Below are positions 44,583-54,867 of a stretch of 64,000 nt of DNA, in pieces (the stretch's first letter is position 1; each line of letters opens with the position of its first letter). The DNA is from Geodermatophilus sabuli (lineage in GTDB: Bacteria > Actinomycetota > Actinomycetes > Mycobacteriales > Geodermatophilaceae), in assembly GCF_900215145.1 (NCBI RefSeq), contig NZ_OBDO01000003.1, positions 279,305 through 343,304 of the forward strand. The letters are read 5' to 3'. Both the position numbers and the translations under genes were made by a program. Below the pieces are notes generated by a model that saw only the letters and a program-made list of their open reading frames with translations, ran no database searches and was not told where the DNA came from.

Positions 44583-45295
44583 GCGCCCGGCGCCGGCGGG
44601 GTGGCGCCGCCCGCCTGCCGCCGGGCCGCCTGCTGGGCGGCCACCTGCGCCGCGGCCTGCGGGGGCAGGGTCAGCGGCAGCTGCTCGCGGACCGGCATCG
44701 GCTCGTTGCCGCGGACGACGACGATCCGCCGGAACGCCTCCTCCAGCTGCGCGGCCGCCTCGGGCCCCTCCGCGGCCGGCCCGCTGAGCATCCCGCGGAG
44801 GAACCAGCGTGGGCCGTCGACGCCCAGGAACCGGGCCGCCCGGCGCACCGGCTGCGGCGCCGGCTGTCCCTGTTGCGCGGGCTGGGCCACCAGGACCGTG
44901 CCGGTGAGCTCGTGGCCGAAGGGGCCCTCGACCTCCCGCAGCGACCCGCCCTGACCGGACGCGCTGCGGGCGAGGTCGGCCCGGACGTCGTCCCAGATGC
45001 CCGCGGCCCGCGGCGCGGCGAACGCCGACACCTGGAGCGTGGACTCCCCCGAGCGCAGCGTCGCGCCGATCACCTTCTGCTGGGCGTTGACGTCGACCCG
45101 CAGCTCCATGCCCGGCACCGCGGGCAGCCGCAGGGAGCCCAGGTCGATGCGGGCCACGCCGTCCTCGGGGGCGTCGGCTGCGTCCCAGGGTCCCGTCGTC
45201 TCCTCGACCTCCCGGGGCCGGTGCTGGGGTTCGGGGGGCACCCCGCGCTCACGCAGGCTGCGGTCGATGCGGTTGCGTCGCCGTCCGAACGGCAT
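44579..45295 (-). CDS. DUF3710 family protein
   Basis: 238 residues from ATG 45295. The DUF3710 region is seen as ARIDLGSLRLPAVPGMELRV, SGESTLQVSAFAAPRAAGIW, PRWFLRGMLSGPAA and AFRRIVVVRGNEPMPVREQL. The C-terminal tail is Ala/Gln-rich. The function is unknown; it is a marker of the actinobacterial dut region (Rv2696c). It begins one base after the dut stop (dut ends at 45297). Confidence 0.88.
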   Translation of the reverse strand: MPFGRRRNRIDRSLRERGVPPEPQHRPREVEETTGPWDAADAPEDGVARIDLGSLRLPAVPGMELRVDVNAQQKVIGATLRSGESTLQVSAFAAPRAAGIWDDVRADLARSASGQGGSLREVEGPFGHELTGTVLVAQPAQQGQPAPQPVRRAARFLGVDGPRWFLRGMLSGPAAEGPEAAAQLEEAFRRIVVVRGNEPMPVREQLPLTLPPQAAAQVAAQQAARRQAGGATPPAPGA

Positions 45296-45296
45296 G

Positions 45297-45797
45297 TCAG
45301 GTGGGTCCCTTCGACTGTGCGCTGCCGTGGCCGCCGGTGGAGCCGTGCCCGCCCGCGCCACGGGCGCTCTCCGGCAGTTGCTCGACCGGGACGAACCGGG
45401 CCTGGACGACCGGCTGCACGACCAGCTGCGCGACGCGGTCGCCGCGGCGGAGCGTGAGCGGCGTGGTGGGGTCCAGGTTGACCAGGTTGACCTTGATCTC
45501 GCCCCGGTAGCCCGCGTCGATCGTGCCCGGCGCGTTGACCAGGCTCAGACCCAGCCGGTGCGCCAGGCCCGACCGGGGGTGCACGAAGCCGGCGTAGCCC
45601 TCGGGGATCGCCACGGCCACGCCGGTGCCGACCAGCGCCCGCTGGAACGGGGCCAGCTCGAGGTCCTCGGCGATGGCGAGGTCCGCGCCGGCGTCGCCAG
45701 GGAGGGCGTAGGTGGGGACGGCGTCCTCCGGCGAGGTCAGCCGGACCGGGACCTCGACCGCCGGGGTGGCCGGTTCGGGCACGGGCAGGTCGGGCAC
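45297..45797 (-). CDS. dut: dUTP diphosphatase
   Basis: 166 residues from GTG 45797 (a longer frame runs into the hairpin repeat C). The five dUTPase motifs are present: [43 protein letters not shown] and the glycine-rich C-terminal GGHGSTG. It hydrolyses dUTP to dUMP, keeping uracil out of DNA, as a trimer. First gene of the dut-DUF3710-hydrolase-OB-DUF3159 run. Confidence 0.95.
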   Translation of the reverse strand: MPDLPVPEPATPAVEVPVRLTSPEDAVPTYALPGDAGADLAIAEDLELAPFQRALVGTGVAVAIPEGYAGFVHPRSGLAHRLGLSLVNAPGTIDAGYRGEIKVNLVNLDPTTPLTLRRGDRVAQLVVQPVVQARFVPVEQLPESARGAGGHGSTGGHGSAQSKGPT

Positions 45798-45810
45798 GTC
45801 GGCGACCCTA

Positions 45811-45872
45811 TAAGGACCCTCTTGCCCCCCACCGCTCACGAGCTCGCGGCGGGCCCCTGCGAGGGGGTCAGG
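45811..45872 (+). repeat. Hairpin repeat, copy C
   Basis: Begins TAAGGACCCTCTTGCCCC, contains CACCGCTCACGAGCTCGC and ends GCCCCTGCGAGGGG. It lies between the start of dut and the stop of the 300-residue gene upstream. Same design as copies A, B and D. Confidence 0.6.
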
Positions 45873-45882
45873 GGTTCTCACG

Positions 45883-46785
45883 TCACGGTCGGGGCCCTCT
45901 CAGGCCGGCGAGCACCCGGCGGGCGAGGTCCTCGGTGGCCCTGCGGTTGCCCCGCCCCCCGAGCGCCGCGCCGACGAGCAACGGCGCCGCCGCCGGGACG
46001 CTGCGGGCCAGGCGTCGGGTCATGCGGTGGCGGATCGCGCTCAGGCTCGCCCCACCGAGCAGCACGGCGATCCCCGGTGTGACCGCGTCGTCGACCGGCC
46101 GCTGCGCCGACCAGCTCGCCAGGTAGGCCGCCGCACGCGCCCGCGCGTCACCGGGGGCGGGCCGGCCGTACAGCTCGTGCAACTCGCCGATCATGACCAC
46201 CTCCACCGCGGCGGTGAGCACCGTCTCGGCACCCAGCCCCAGCGGCAGCGTCAGCAGGGACGGCGGGGCGAACCAGGTGGCGGCGGAGATGCCGCCGGTC
46301 GCCGCGCCGATGCCGGAGGTGAGACGTGCCGCACGGGCGACGAGGGCGTCGGCGATCTCGTCGTCGGTCGCCCCCGGGTGCGCCGCGCGCAGCCGGGCGG
46401 CGTCCCGGATGGGCAGCAGCGGCACGGCGGCGCCGAGCAGGTCACCGAGGGGCGCGCCGGGCCCCCGGTCGGCCGCCGGGTCGGGTTCCGGCGTCCCGCC
46501 GGGGGCGGCGCTGCGCCCAGCGCGGGAGCCGGCCGCCGCGACGGCGGAGACGACGTCGCGCAGGGTCGACGCGGCCGACCGCCGCCCGTCAGCGGCATCC
46601 GCGGCCCCCTCGGCGGAGCCGGTGGCCCCGCCGAGGAGCCCGGAGACGGCGTCGGCCAGGACGCGGCCGGCGCGGGCCAGGGGACCCTCCTCCGCCGACG
46701 GCGCCGCGGCGCTGCCGCCACCCGCGACGGGACGCGGCGGCGGCACGTCGCGCACCGCGCCGGTGCGCTGCTGGTTCTCTGTCAC
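45883..46785 (-). CDS. Uncharacterised protein in the DUF3093 position
   Basis: 300 residues from GTG 46785 (GGAGGAG upstream). The first 120 residues are Pro/Ala-rich and disordered; the rest has helix-rich segments including [40 protein letters not shown] and [20 protein letters not shown] followed by ELYG, and ends Arg-rich. There is some resemblance to EcsC-type proteins (the LPLGLGAE and ELHELYG pattern), but I cannot confirm the family. In M. tuberculosis the slot between dut and the DUF4193 gene is held by a DUF3093 protein, which this is not. Confidence 0.7.
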   Translation of the reverse strand: MTENQQRTGAVRDVPPPRPVAGGGSAAAPSAEEGPLARAGRVLADAVSGLLGGATGSAEGAADAADGRRSAASTLRDVVSAVAAAGSRAGRSAAPGGTPEPDPAADRGPGAPLGDLLGAAVPLLPIRDAARLRAAHPGATDDEIADALVARAARLTSGIGAATGGISAATWFAPPSLLTLPLGLGAETVLTAAVEVVMIGELHELYGRPAPGDARARAAAYLASWSAQRPVDDAVTPGIAVLLGGASLSAIRHRMTRRLARSVPAAAPLLVGAALGGRGNRRATEDLARRVLAGLRGPRP

Positions 46786-46816
46786 TGGCTCTCCTCCCGA
46801 CGGTGCCCCACCCCGG

Positions 46817-46835
46817 CCCCACCTCGAGGGTGGGG
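46817..46835. terminator. Short GC hairpin next to copy D
   Basis: CCCCACC-TCGA-GGGTGGGG: a 7-bp stem around TCGA. It lies between the start of the 300-residue gene and the stop of the DUF4193 gene, next to repeat copy D. Probable terminator for the DUF4193 gene. Confidence 0.5.
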
Positions 46836-46846
46836 AGGCCGGACGG

Positions 46847-46894
46847 CGCCCCTCCCGCCGCGAGCGTCGAGCGGTGGGGGCAGGGTGTCCTTCT
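46847..46894 (-). repeat. Hairpin repeat, copy D
   Basis: On the minus strand it follows the DUF4193 stop directly: AGAAGGACACCCTGCCCC, then CACCGCTCGACGCTCGC and GGCGGGAGGGGCGC. Same elements as copies A and C. Confidence 0.6.
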
Positions 46895-47197
46895 TCAGGC
46901 CGCGCAGTCGCGGCAGAACAGCTGGTCGCCACGGGTGGCGGCCAGCCGGCTGCGGTGCTGCACGAGGAAGCAGCGGGAGCAGGTGAACTCGTCCTCCTGC
47001 TTGGGGAGGACGCGGACGGTGAGCTCCTCGTTCGACAGGTCCGCGCCGGGGAGCTCGAGGTTCTCGTTGAAGTCGGTCTCGTCGACGTCGACCGACGAGG
47101 ACTGCGCCTCGGCTCGCCGCGCCTTGAGCTCCTCCAGCGAGTCCTCGCCGAGCTCGTCGGCCTCGTTGCGGCGCGGGGCGTCGTAGTCGGTGGCCAT
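46895..47197 (-). CDS. DUF4193 family protein
   Basis: 100 residues from ATG 47197. N-terminal MATDYDAPRRNEADELGEDS is the DUF4193 signature, then a long acidic part with ESLEELKARR, and a zinc-ribbon-like C-terminus with CSRC and LFCRDC. Orthologue of Rv2699c. Function unknown; it is probably a nucleic-acid or RNA-polymerase-associated small protein. Confidence 0.9.
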   Translation of the reverse strand: MATDYDAPRRNEADELGEDSLEELKARRAEAQSSSVDVDETDFNENLELPGADLSNEELTVRVLPKQEDEFTCSRCFLVQHRSRLAATRGDQLFCRDCAA

Positions 47198-47510
47198 GGG
47201 GTGTGCCCCTCCTCCGGGGTTCTCGCGGGCATCGGCGCCCGCATCGTCTGACAGCGGCACCAGGGGCGTCGCCGTCCTGGCCGGTCGCCAGGGCGACCGG
47301 TGGTCTGCAGACCGGCGCCCGCTGCTCGGGCACCGGCCGGGTGCTGCGGTCCGCGCCTCCCCTCCGCCGGACGGCGGGGGCGGTGACGCTCCGCCAGCGG
47401 ACCCCCCAACGTCGCGCGGTCCCCGTTTGTGCCCGACTCGCGACGGGACGAACACATCGGCGCCGGATCGGTCGGGCGGCGTGCGGAGCGCCAGAGGTTA
47501 CCCTGCGGCC

Positions 47511-48557
47511 GTGTCGACTCCTGTGGGTGCTGACCCAGCCGTCGTCGGGCCCTATCTGGCCTCGGTCCTCGGTGACGACCGCTGGCGATCGGTGCGCATC
47601 GACCTCATCGCCGCCGGCATGTCCAACCTCACCTACGTGGTGACCCCGGACGGCGGCGCCGCCGGGGAACCGGTGATCCTCCGGCGCCCGCCGACCGGCG
47701 CCGTGCTCGCCACCGCACACGACATGGCCCGCGAGCACCGGGTCATCACCGCCCTGGGCCCCACGCCCGTCCCCGTTCCGCGGACGCTGCACCTGTGCAC
47801 CGACACTGAGGTGCTCGGCGCCCCCTTCTACGTCATGGAGCGCGTGGTCGGGCTGCACGTCGTCGACGAGATCCCGGCCGGCTACGCCGACGAGCCCGAG
47901 CAGCGCCGGCGGATCGGCGAGGGGCTGGTCGACGTCCTCGCCGACCTGCACTCGGTGGACTACCAGGCGGTGGGTCTCGGCGACTTCGGCCGCCCCGAGG
48001 GGTTCCTCGCGCGGCAGGTGCGCCGGTGGACCATGCAGTGGGAGGCGACCCGCGACCAGGACCGCCCCGATCTCGACGCCCTCGCCGCCCGGCTGGCGGA
48101 GACGGTGCCCACCACGCAGCGGGACGGCGTCGTCCACGGCGACTTCCGGCTGGACAACTGCCTGCTCGACCCCGACCGCCCCGGCGGGATCCGCGCGGTC
48201 CTCGACTGGGAGATGTCGACCCTCGGTGACCCGCTGGCCGACGTCGGCATGCTGTTCGTCTACTGGCCGCAGGCCGGTGAGGAGAGCGTCGCCGGCCAGA
48301 GCAGCGTGACGGCGCTGCCGGGCTTCCCCACCCGCGCGCAGGTCGCCGAGCGGTACGCGTCCCGCACCGGCCTGGATCTCGCCGACCTCAACTGGTACGT
48401 CGGCTTCGCCTACTTCAAGTTCGCCGCGATCGTCGCCGGCATCGTCGCCCGGTCGAAGGCGGGGGCGATGGCCGGCAAGGACACCTCCGGCTACGCCGAG
48501 CGCATCGGGCCGTGCGTCGAACGGGGACGCGCCGCGCTGGACGACGGTGCGATCTAG
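47511..48557 (+). CDS. Phosphotransferase (aminoglycoside phosphotransferase fold)
   Basis: 348 residues from GTG 47511. Kinase-like fold: the N-lobe has IAAGMSNLTYVV, the hinge FYVMERVVGLHV; the catalytic loop is VVHGDFRLDNCLLD and the metal loop VLDWEMSTLGDPLADVGML. This is the acyl-CoA dehydrogenase-10/APH-like family that is common in actinobacteria and often encoded near acyl-CoA genes. The substrate is unknown; no antibiotic resistance is implied. Divergent from the DUF4193 gene. Confidence 0.88.
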   Translation: MSTPVGADPAVVGPYLASVLGDDRWRSVRIDLIAAGMSNLTYVVTPDGGAAGEPVILRRPPTGAVLATAHDMAREHRVITALGPTPVPVPRTLHLCTDTEVLGAPFYVMERVVGLHVVDEIPAGYADEPEQRRRIGEGLVDVLADLHSVDYQAVGLGDFGRPEGFLARQVRRWTMQWEATRDQDRPDLDALAARLAETVPTTQRDGVVHGDFRLDNCLLDPDRPGGIRAVLDWEMSTLGDPLADVGMLFVYWPQAGEESVAGQSSVTALPGFPTRAQVAERYASRTGLDLADLNWYVGFAYFKFAAIVAGIVARSKAGAMAGKDTSGYAERIGPCVERGRAALDDGAI

Positions 48558-48609
48558 GGCCTCCGCCCGGCCCTAGACTCCCGCCGACCACCAGCACCGA
48601 GGGGGACAC

Positions 48610-48690
48610 GTGAGCGAGCCGGCGAGCTCACGCGGCCGCACAGCAGCGCCGCGGACGCGGCCGACGAGCGCCGGCGAGGAGAGCCAGTGA
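48610..48690 (+). other. Possible leader peptide reading into cei
   Basis: GTG 48610 after GAGGGGG opens a 26-residue frame, MSEPASSRGRTAAPRTRPTS then AGEESQ, whose TGA overlaps the GTG of cei at 48687. It may be a translated leader or a repeat-like insertion rather than a true peptide. The GTGAGC start and AGGAGAGCC end resemble the leader at 22730-22810. Confidence 0.35.
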
Positions 48691-49235
48691 GCGCGCCGCC
48701 GACCGACCGTCCCGCGGTGCGTCCCCGTAGCGGCCGGCGACCGATCCCGCCGCTGATCTTCCTGCTGGTCCTGGCCCTCGCCGCGCTGGCGGTGTGGTGG
48801 AACGTCCTGCAGGACGAGCAGGACCGCGACGCGGCCCAGGCGGCGGCGTGCACGACGGCGTCGGCCGCTCCTCCCTCGCTGGACCCCACGACGCTGACCC
48901 TCCGCGTGTTCAACGCGACCGACACCGCGGGCCTGGCCCAGTCGGTGGCCGCGGACCTGCAGGGGCGTGGCTTCGTCGTCGAGGAGGTCGCCAACGACCC
49001 CAGCGACCGCGAGGTGACCGGCGTCGGCGAGATCCGGCACGGTCCCCGGGGCACCGACGCGGCGGCCTACGTCGGGCTCGTCCTGCGGGGTGCCGGTGAC
49101 CACCTCGACACCCGCGCCACCGCGCAGGTCGACCTCGTGATCGGCCCGGAGTTCGTCTTCCCCGACAGCCTGGCCACACCCCAGCAGGTGTCGGCCGCGC
49201 TGAGCACCGCCCAGAGCGCCGCGGCCGCCTGCTGA
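48687..49235 (+). CDS. cei: Envelope integrity protein Cei (LytR_C domain)
   Basis: 182 residues from GTG 48687. A membrane helix at about 20-40 (PPLIFLLVLALAALAVWWNV) and an extracytoplasmic LytR_C-type domain with LRVFNATDTAGLAQSVAADL, VVEEVANDPSDREVTGVGEI and DLVIGPEFVFPD. The conserved N-terminal pair of Cys (AAC) and C-terminal Cys could form a disulfide. Rv2700 (Cei) is required for envelope integrity in mycobacteria and has this same place next to suhB. Confidence 0.88.
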   Translation: MSAPPTDRPAVRPRSGRRPIPPLIFLLVLALAALAVWWNVLQDEQDRDAAQAAACTTASAAPPSLDPTTLTLRVFNATDTAGLAQSVAADLQGRGFVVEEVANDPSDREVTGVGEIRHGPRGTDAAAYVGLVLRGAGDHLDTRATAQVDLVIGPEFVFPDSLATPQQVSAALSTAQSAAAAC

Positions 49236-49254
49236 GCGGACGCACCGGCCCGGC

Positions 49255-50070
49255 TCAGCGGGGGTGCAGGCGGTCGAGCAGGGCGATGAACTCGTCGGCG
49301 ACCGACGGCGCCGCGGCGATGCCGAGGGGCTCGGCGAACGCGCGGCCGGGCAGGCCGGTGACCACGACCCCGGCCTCGGCGGCGACGAGGGCCCCCGCGG
49401 CGAAGTCCCACCGGTTGAGGTGCAGCTCGTAGTAGGCGTCGACCCGCCCGGCGGCCACGGTGCACAGGTCGAGGGCGGCGGAGCCGTGCCGCCGGATGTC
49501 CCGGATGTACGGCAGGAGCTCGGCGACGACCGCACCCTGGGCCCGGCGCTGCTCTGCGCGGTAGCCGAACCCGGTCGCGACCAGCGTCTGCTCGAGGGAC
49601 GCCGGCCGGCTGCCGCCCAGCCGGACGGGGTCGGCGCCCGGCAGCGTCAGGTGCGCGCCTCCACCGGCCGTCGCCGAGTACAGCTCGCCGGTGGCGACGT
49701 TGAGCACCACCCCGGCCCGAGCCTGCCCGTCCACCTCGGCGGCGATCGACACCGCGTACGCCGGCAGCCCGTAGACGAAGTTGGTGGTGCCGTCGATCGG
49801 GTCGACGACCCACCGCACGCCACTGGTACCGGTCCGGGCGGCCCCCTCCTCGCCCAGCAGCCCGTCGTCCGGCCGCGCGGACAGCAGGCGGGTCACGACC
49901 AGCTCCTCGCAGGCCTTGTCCACCGCGGTGACCATGTCGACGGGGCTGGACTTCACGTCCACCTGCCCGGCGGCGGCCGAGGCGCGGCCGCGGGTCACCA
50001 GGTCGGCGGCCTCGCGGGCGGTGGTGACGGCGAGGTCGAGCAGGGCGGCGGCGTCAGGCGCGGGGGTCAC
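49255..50070 (-). CDS. suhB: Inositol monophosphatase family protein
   Basis: 271 residues. The metal-dependent phosphatase motifs are LLGEEGAA with Glu and VDPIDGTTNF with the two Asp, followed by the C-terminal WDFAAGALVAAEAGGVV-like region (LNRWDFAAGALVAAEAG). It hydrolyses inositol-1-phosphate or related phosphates with Mg. Named for its position between cei and ppgK, as Rv2701c; the substrate may differ. Confidence 0.9.
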   Translation of the reverse strand: MTPAPDAAALLDLAVTTAREAADLVTRGRASAAAGQVDVKSSPVDMVTAVDKACEELVVTRLLSARPDDGLLGEEGAARTGTSGVRWVVDPIDGTTNFVYGLPAYAVSIAAEVDGQARAGVVLNVATGELYSATAGGGAHLTLPGADPVRLGGSRPASLEQTLVATGFGYRAEQRRAQGAVVAELLPYIRDIRRHGSAALDLCTVAAGRVDAYYELHLNRWDFAAGALVAAEAGVVVTGLPGRAFAEPLGIAAAPSVADEFIALLDRLHPR

Positions 50071-50129
50071 GGCGCCGATCCTGCCCGAGCGGGCCTGCCC
50101 CCTGCGGCGCCGGTCACTACCCTGACCGC

Positions 50130-50873
50130 GTGCTGGGCTTCGGGGTGGACATCGGTGGTAGCGGGATCAAGGGGTGCCTGGTCGACCTGGACCGGGGCGA
50201 ACTGGAGGGCGAGCGGCTGCGGATCGAGACGCCGCAGCCGTCCCATCCGGAGCCGGTCTACGACGTCGTCGCGCGCATCGTGGGTCACTTCGACTGGCAG
50301 GGGCGGATCGGGGTCACCTTCCCCGGGGTGCTCAAGCACGGGGTGGCCCGCACGGCGGCCAACGTCGACAAGAGCTGGCTGGGCACGCACCTGGCCGAGG
50401 GGCTGGCCGCCGTCGTGCCCGGCGGGGTGCAGACGCTCAACGACGCCGACGCCGCGGGGCTGGCCGAGATGCGCTACGGCGCCGGCCGGGACAAGAAGGG
50501 CGTCGTCCTCATGCTGACCTTCGGCACCGGGATCGGCAGCGCCCTGTTCACCGACGGCGTCCTGGTGCCCAACACGGAGTTCGGCCACATCGAGGTCGAC
50601 GGCGAGGACGGCGAGCGGCGGGCGTCGGCGGCGGCCCGCGAGCGGGAGCACCTCGGTTACCCCGAGTGGGCCCGCCGGGTGGACCGCTACCTCGACGTCC
50701 TGGAGGCGAGTGTCTGGCCGGACCTCATCATCGTCGGTGGTGGCGTGAGCAAGAAAGCGCACAAGTGGGTGCCGCTGCTGTCCACCCGCACCCCGGTCGT
50801 CCCCGCCGAGCTGCTCAACGACGCGGGCATCGTCGGCGCCGCCCTGGCCGCCGAGGAGCGCATCGGGCAGTGA
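50130..50873 (+). CDS. ppgK: Polyphosphate glucokinase
   Basis: 247 residues from GTG 50130. ROK-type sugar kinase: LGFGVDIGGSGIKGCLVD at the N-terminus is the phosphate loop, then VKHG-like GVTFPGVLKHGVARTAANVD, DADAAGLAEMRYGAG and LTFGTGIGSALFTDG. The absence of the zinc-binding CxCGxxGC motif and the position next to sigA fit the polyphosphate-using actinobacterial glucokinase (Rv2702). It makes glucose 6-phosphate from glucose using polyphosphate or ATP. Confidence 0.92.
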   Translation: MLGFGVDIGGSGIKGCLVDLDRGELEGERLRIETPQPSHPEPVYDVVARIVGHFDWQGRIGVTFPGVLKHGVARTAANVDKSWLGTHLAEGLAAVVPGGVQTLNDADAAGLAEMRYGAGRDKKGVVLMLTFGTGIGSALFTDGVLVPNTEFGHIEVDGEDGERRASAAAREREHLGYPEWARRVDRYLDVLEASVWPDLIIVGGGVSKKAHKWVPLLSTRTPVVPAELLNDAGIVGAALAAEERIGQ

Positions 50874-51178
50874 GCAGGGCCCGGTCGGTCCTCGCGGCCG
50901 GGACGCCACGGAGGGTGCGGACGCTCCTGACCTCGGCGTCGCACCCCCGTGCGAGCGATCCCGCCAGGTCCGCAACGGTGGTTTCGTCCAGGACCGTCGT
51001 TACAATGGAAGAGCCTCGCCCCGTCGCTCCCCAGCCGAGAGCCATCCCCCGCCCCCGCACCGGTCAAACCCGGGCCGGGTCTGCTGGGACCTCTCCCGCT
51101 CCGGACGCCGGCCGAGGCCGCTGCCCGGGGACCAGACGGCCCCCCGGGGAACGCACCCAGCACGGGAAGGAACCCTGA
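50874..51178 (+). promoter_or_regulatory. sigA upstream region with candidate promoter
   Basis: 305 bp without a gene. TACAAT at 51001-51006 is a near-consensus -10 hexamer in otherwise GC-rich DNA, with GGTTTC about 17 bp upstream as a weak -35. GTG 51179 would then follow a leader of about 170 nt. The rest shows nothing further. Confidence 0.45.
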
Positions 51179-52537
<1,359 letters not shown>

Positions 52538-52540
52538 CAG

Positions 52541-52590
52541 CGGACCCCCTGCCCCACCGCTCGCACGCTCGCGGCGGGGCTCTGCAGGGG
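52541..52590 (+). repeat. Hairpin repeat, copy A
   Basis: Begins CGGACCCCCTGCCCC three bases after the sigA stop, contains CACCGCTCGCACGCTCGC and ends GGGGCTCTGCAGGGG. Best-preserved copy of the family; its arms are CCCC-CCGC against GCGG-GGGG. Confidence 0.65.
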
Positions 52591-52592
52591 AG

Positions 52593-52634
52593 GACGGAGG
52601 CCCCCTGAGCGTCTCCGCTCAGGGGGCCTCCGTC
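52593..52634. terminator. Perfect 19-bp hairpin between sigA and acyl-CoA dehydrogenase
   Basis: Arms at 52593-52611 and 52616-52634 (GACGGAGGCCCCCTGAGCG and its complement) form a perfect 19-bp stem with loop TCTC. It lies 55 bp past the sigA stop and 17 bp from the end of the convergent gene, so it probably terminates both. Confidence 0.85.
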
Positions 52635-52651
52635 GTCCCGGCCCCGCCCGC

Positions 52652-54073
52652 CTACGCGACGGGGTGGGTGGCCGTGGGCACGCTCGCGTCCTGCGCCCTG
52701 CGCGGCGCGGGGGTCGTCGGCAGCTTCCCCGCATCGACTCGCTGGATGGTGTCGATGGTCTCCATGCCCTTGGTGAACTCGACGTTCTCGTTGTCCATCA
52801 ACGCGCGGGGGTTGAAGTCGGGGCTCGCCAGGACGCCGTGGACCCGGCGTCGCTGCATCCCGAAGTTGCCGCCGTCGTAGATCGGGAAGATCGCCGCTTC
52901 CCTCAGGTACTTCTCGAACGGGTGCTTCTTGTCCGCGCTGTTGACGCCGACCACCTGCATGCACTTGTAGACGCTGTCGAGGAGCGTCTCCGTGCAGTAG
53001 GTCTTGTTCAGCGCACCGATCAGCTCGCCGTGGTAGTCGTGCTCGTCGATGTAGTGCGCCGCCTTCCAGCAGAAGTAGCGGCAGGCCTCGATCCGCGCGG
53101 CGACGTCGCCCAGCACGTACCCCACGTTCTGGAACTCGATCATCGGGTGCGGGCTGCCGGCGGTGTAGGTCTTGGCCCACGTCAACGCGGCCTCGTAGGC
53201 GGCGCGGGCGACGCCGACCGCGGCGATCCCGGCGACCGGCCCGGACCAGGCGAAGTTGCGGTTGATGAGCAGGTCGCCGTTCCCGAGCGTCCCCTGCACC
53301 AGGTTGTCGGCCGGTACCCGCGCGTCCTCGAAGACGATCTCCGCGTTCGGCGTGAGGCGGTGCCCGAACGTGTCGATGAGGGAGTAGGTCACCCCGGGGG
53401 TCCCGCGCTCGACCAGGATCGCGGACAGGCCCTCCGTGCCGCCCTTGTCCGGGTCCGTGCGCACGACGACGAGGTTGACGTTCGCGCCCGCGCCGTCCCA
53501 CCCCGCCACGTTGCAGGGCCAGTACTTGCGCCCGTTGAGCACGAAGGAGTCGCCGTCCCGCCGGGCGGTCACCCCGATGCCCACGGGATGGGCCATTGGC
53601 GTGTCGAAGTTCGCGGTGCCGCCGGGTGTCCCCGGGGGCTCGCTGGCGGCGTACCCGGCAATGAACTCACCCGAGGGATCCGACGTGGCCGCACCGATGA
53701 CCCGCCGCTTCTGCTCCTCGGTCCCCCAGTACCAGACCGGCATCAGGGCCAGACCGTTGACCAGCACCGTGCAGGCGAACCCCGGGTCGACGGCGCACAG
53801 CTCCTCCGCGGCCAGGATCAGCTCGACGTTGGTCAGCCCTCCCCCGCCGTACTCCTCCGGCAGCATCCCGAACGCGATGCCACGCTTGTAGGCCTCGACG
53901 TAGGCCGGCTTGGTCATCTGGAACGCCTTCAACGGGTCCGGCTCCCGGTCCGCGTCACGGACGACGGGCGCCAGCACGTTCTCCGCGAAGTCGCGAGCCG
54001 CGAGCTGGACCTTCTTCTGCTGCCCGCTGAGCGTGAAGTTGATGCCGCTCGACGGTGCGAAGTCGATGGACAT
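52652..54073 (-). CDS. Acyl-CoA dehydrogenase family protein
   Basis: 473 residues from ATG 54073, slightly long for the family. N-terminal domain with the hydrophobic PEEYGGGGLTNVELILAAEE, middle domain with AGYAASEPPGTPG (flavin/substrate contacts) and a C-terminal helical domain. The catalytic Glu is expected near IYDGGNFGMQRRRVHG, where this family's usual IYEGTxxIQ becomes IYDGGNFGMQ. It oxidises acyl-CoA to enoyl-CoA by FAD. It stands alone at the end of the sigA block. Confidence 0.85.
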   Translation of the reverse strand: MSIDFAPSSGINFTLSGQQKKVQLAARDFAENVLAPVVRDADREPDPLKAFQMTKPAYVEAYKRGIAFGMLPEEYGGGGLTNVELILAAEELCAVDPGFACTVLVNGLALMPVWYWGTEEQKRRVIGAATSDPSGEFIAGYAASEPPGTPGGTANFDTPMAHPVGIGVTARRDGDSFVLNGRKYWPCNVAGWDGAGANVNLVVVRTDPDKGGTEGLSAILVERGTPGVTYSLIDTFGHRLTPNAEIVFEDARVPADNLVQGTLGNGDLLINRNFAWSGPVAGIAAVGVARAAYEAALTWAKTYTAGSPHPMIEFQNVGYVLGDVAARIEACRYFCWKAAHYIDEHDYHGELIGALNKTYCTETLLDSVYKCMQVVGVNSADKKHPFEKYLREAAIFPIYDGGNFGMQRRRVHGVLASPDFNPRALMDNENVEFTKGMETIDTIQRVDAGKLPTTPAPRRAQDASVPTATHPVA

Positions 54074-54639
54074 ACGGGGGGCTCTCCTCACGAGACGGAA
54101 CTCCCGGCCGACCGCGACGGCGACCGGTGGCACGGGGCCGAGGTGCGACCCGGAGGACCCTGTGCCGTTCATCACCCTCGTGCGCCCGATCTCCACGTCG
54201 GAAGGGACCAACGTCTCCTCCCGCGCCGTGGCCTCGCCGGGACAGCCGGGGCCGTCGTTCCAGGCGCGTTGCGGCCGACGACTGCTCCGTGACGGTCGCG
54301 TCTCGGGATGGTCACGATCTCACCCCGATGAGCCGGTGGGGCGGTGTGAGCCGTCACCGTCCGGGTAAGCGGCGTAGCGTGGGGGACGTCAAGACAGCAG
54401 CGGACCCACCAAGCCGGACCACGACCGGCGCACGGAACTGACGACGACGAGCACCACGACCACAGACCTGCACGACCCAGTGACGTCCCTGCTGACCCGC
54501 CCCACCCGACTCAACGGCCCCGGACACACCGTCTACGGCGAGTCCACCGTTCGATCGGCAGGATCGGGAACAGAGGGGTTCATCCTGGCGCTGTGCAGGA
54601 GGCCGATCCGCAGCCGCGGGTCCGTGCGGTAGAGAGCGA
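54074..54639. other. 566-bp region without a certain gene
   Basis: No clear gene. On the plus strand a frame with no ATG/GTG start before 54478 reads DPVTSLLTRPTRLNGPGHTV, YGESTVRSAGSGTEGFILAL and on to a stop at about 54631; it has coding-like composition. It may be a short gene starting at a CTG near 54440 or GTG 54480, or a remnant. Confidence 0.35.
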
Positions 54640-54867
54640 GTGATGACCCAGATGACCCAGACGCTGACGACGACCCCGCCCGCCGACGACCTGGTCGTCC
54701 CCTTCCACTGTGACCGCTGTGGTGCGCTGGCCAAGGTGCGGGTCGTCCTCGCCAGCGGCAGTGACCTCGTGTTCTGCGGGCACCACGCCCGTGAGTACGA
54801 GGGCAAGCTGCGCGACATCGCCGTCGACATCATCGACACCGATGGCGAGCAGCGCATCACCTCCTGA
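54640..54867 (+). CDS. DUF7455 small zinc-ribbon protein
   Basis: 75 residues from GTG 54640 or ATG 54643. A short Thr-rich N-terminus, then the zinc-ribbon VPFHCDRCGALAKVRVVLAS with CDRC, and FCGHHAREYEGKLRD with a second Cys/His pair. Conserved in actinobacteria near sigma factor genes. Its function is unknown; it is probably an accessory nucleic-acid- or RNA-polymerase-binding protein. Confidence 0.85.
   Translation: MMTQMTQTLTTTPPADDLVVPFHCDRCGALAKVRVVLASGSDLVFCGHHAREYEGKLRDIAVDIIDTDGEQRITS

Noticed and set aside
45798-45881. N-terminal extension of dut to 45881
   Set aside because: It runs through hairpin repeat C; the dUTPase fold begins after GTG 45797.
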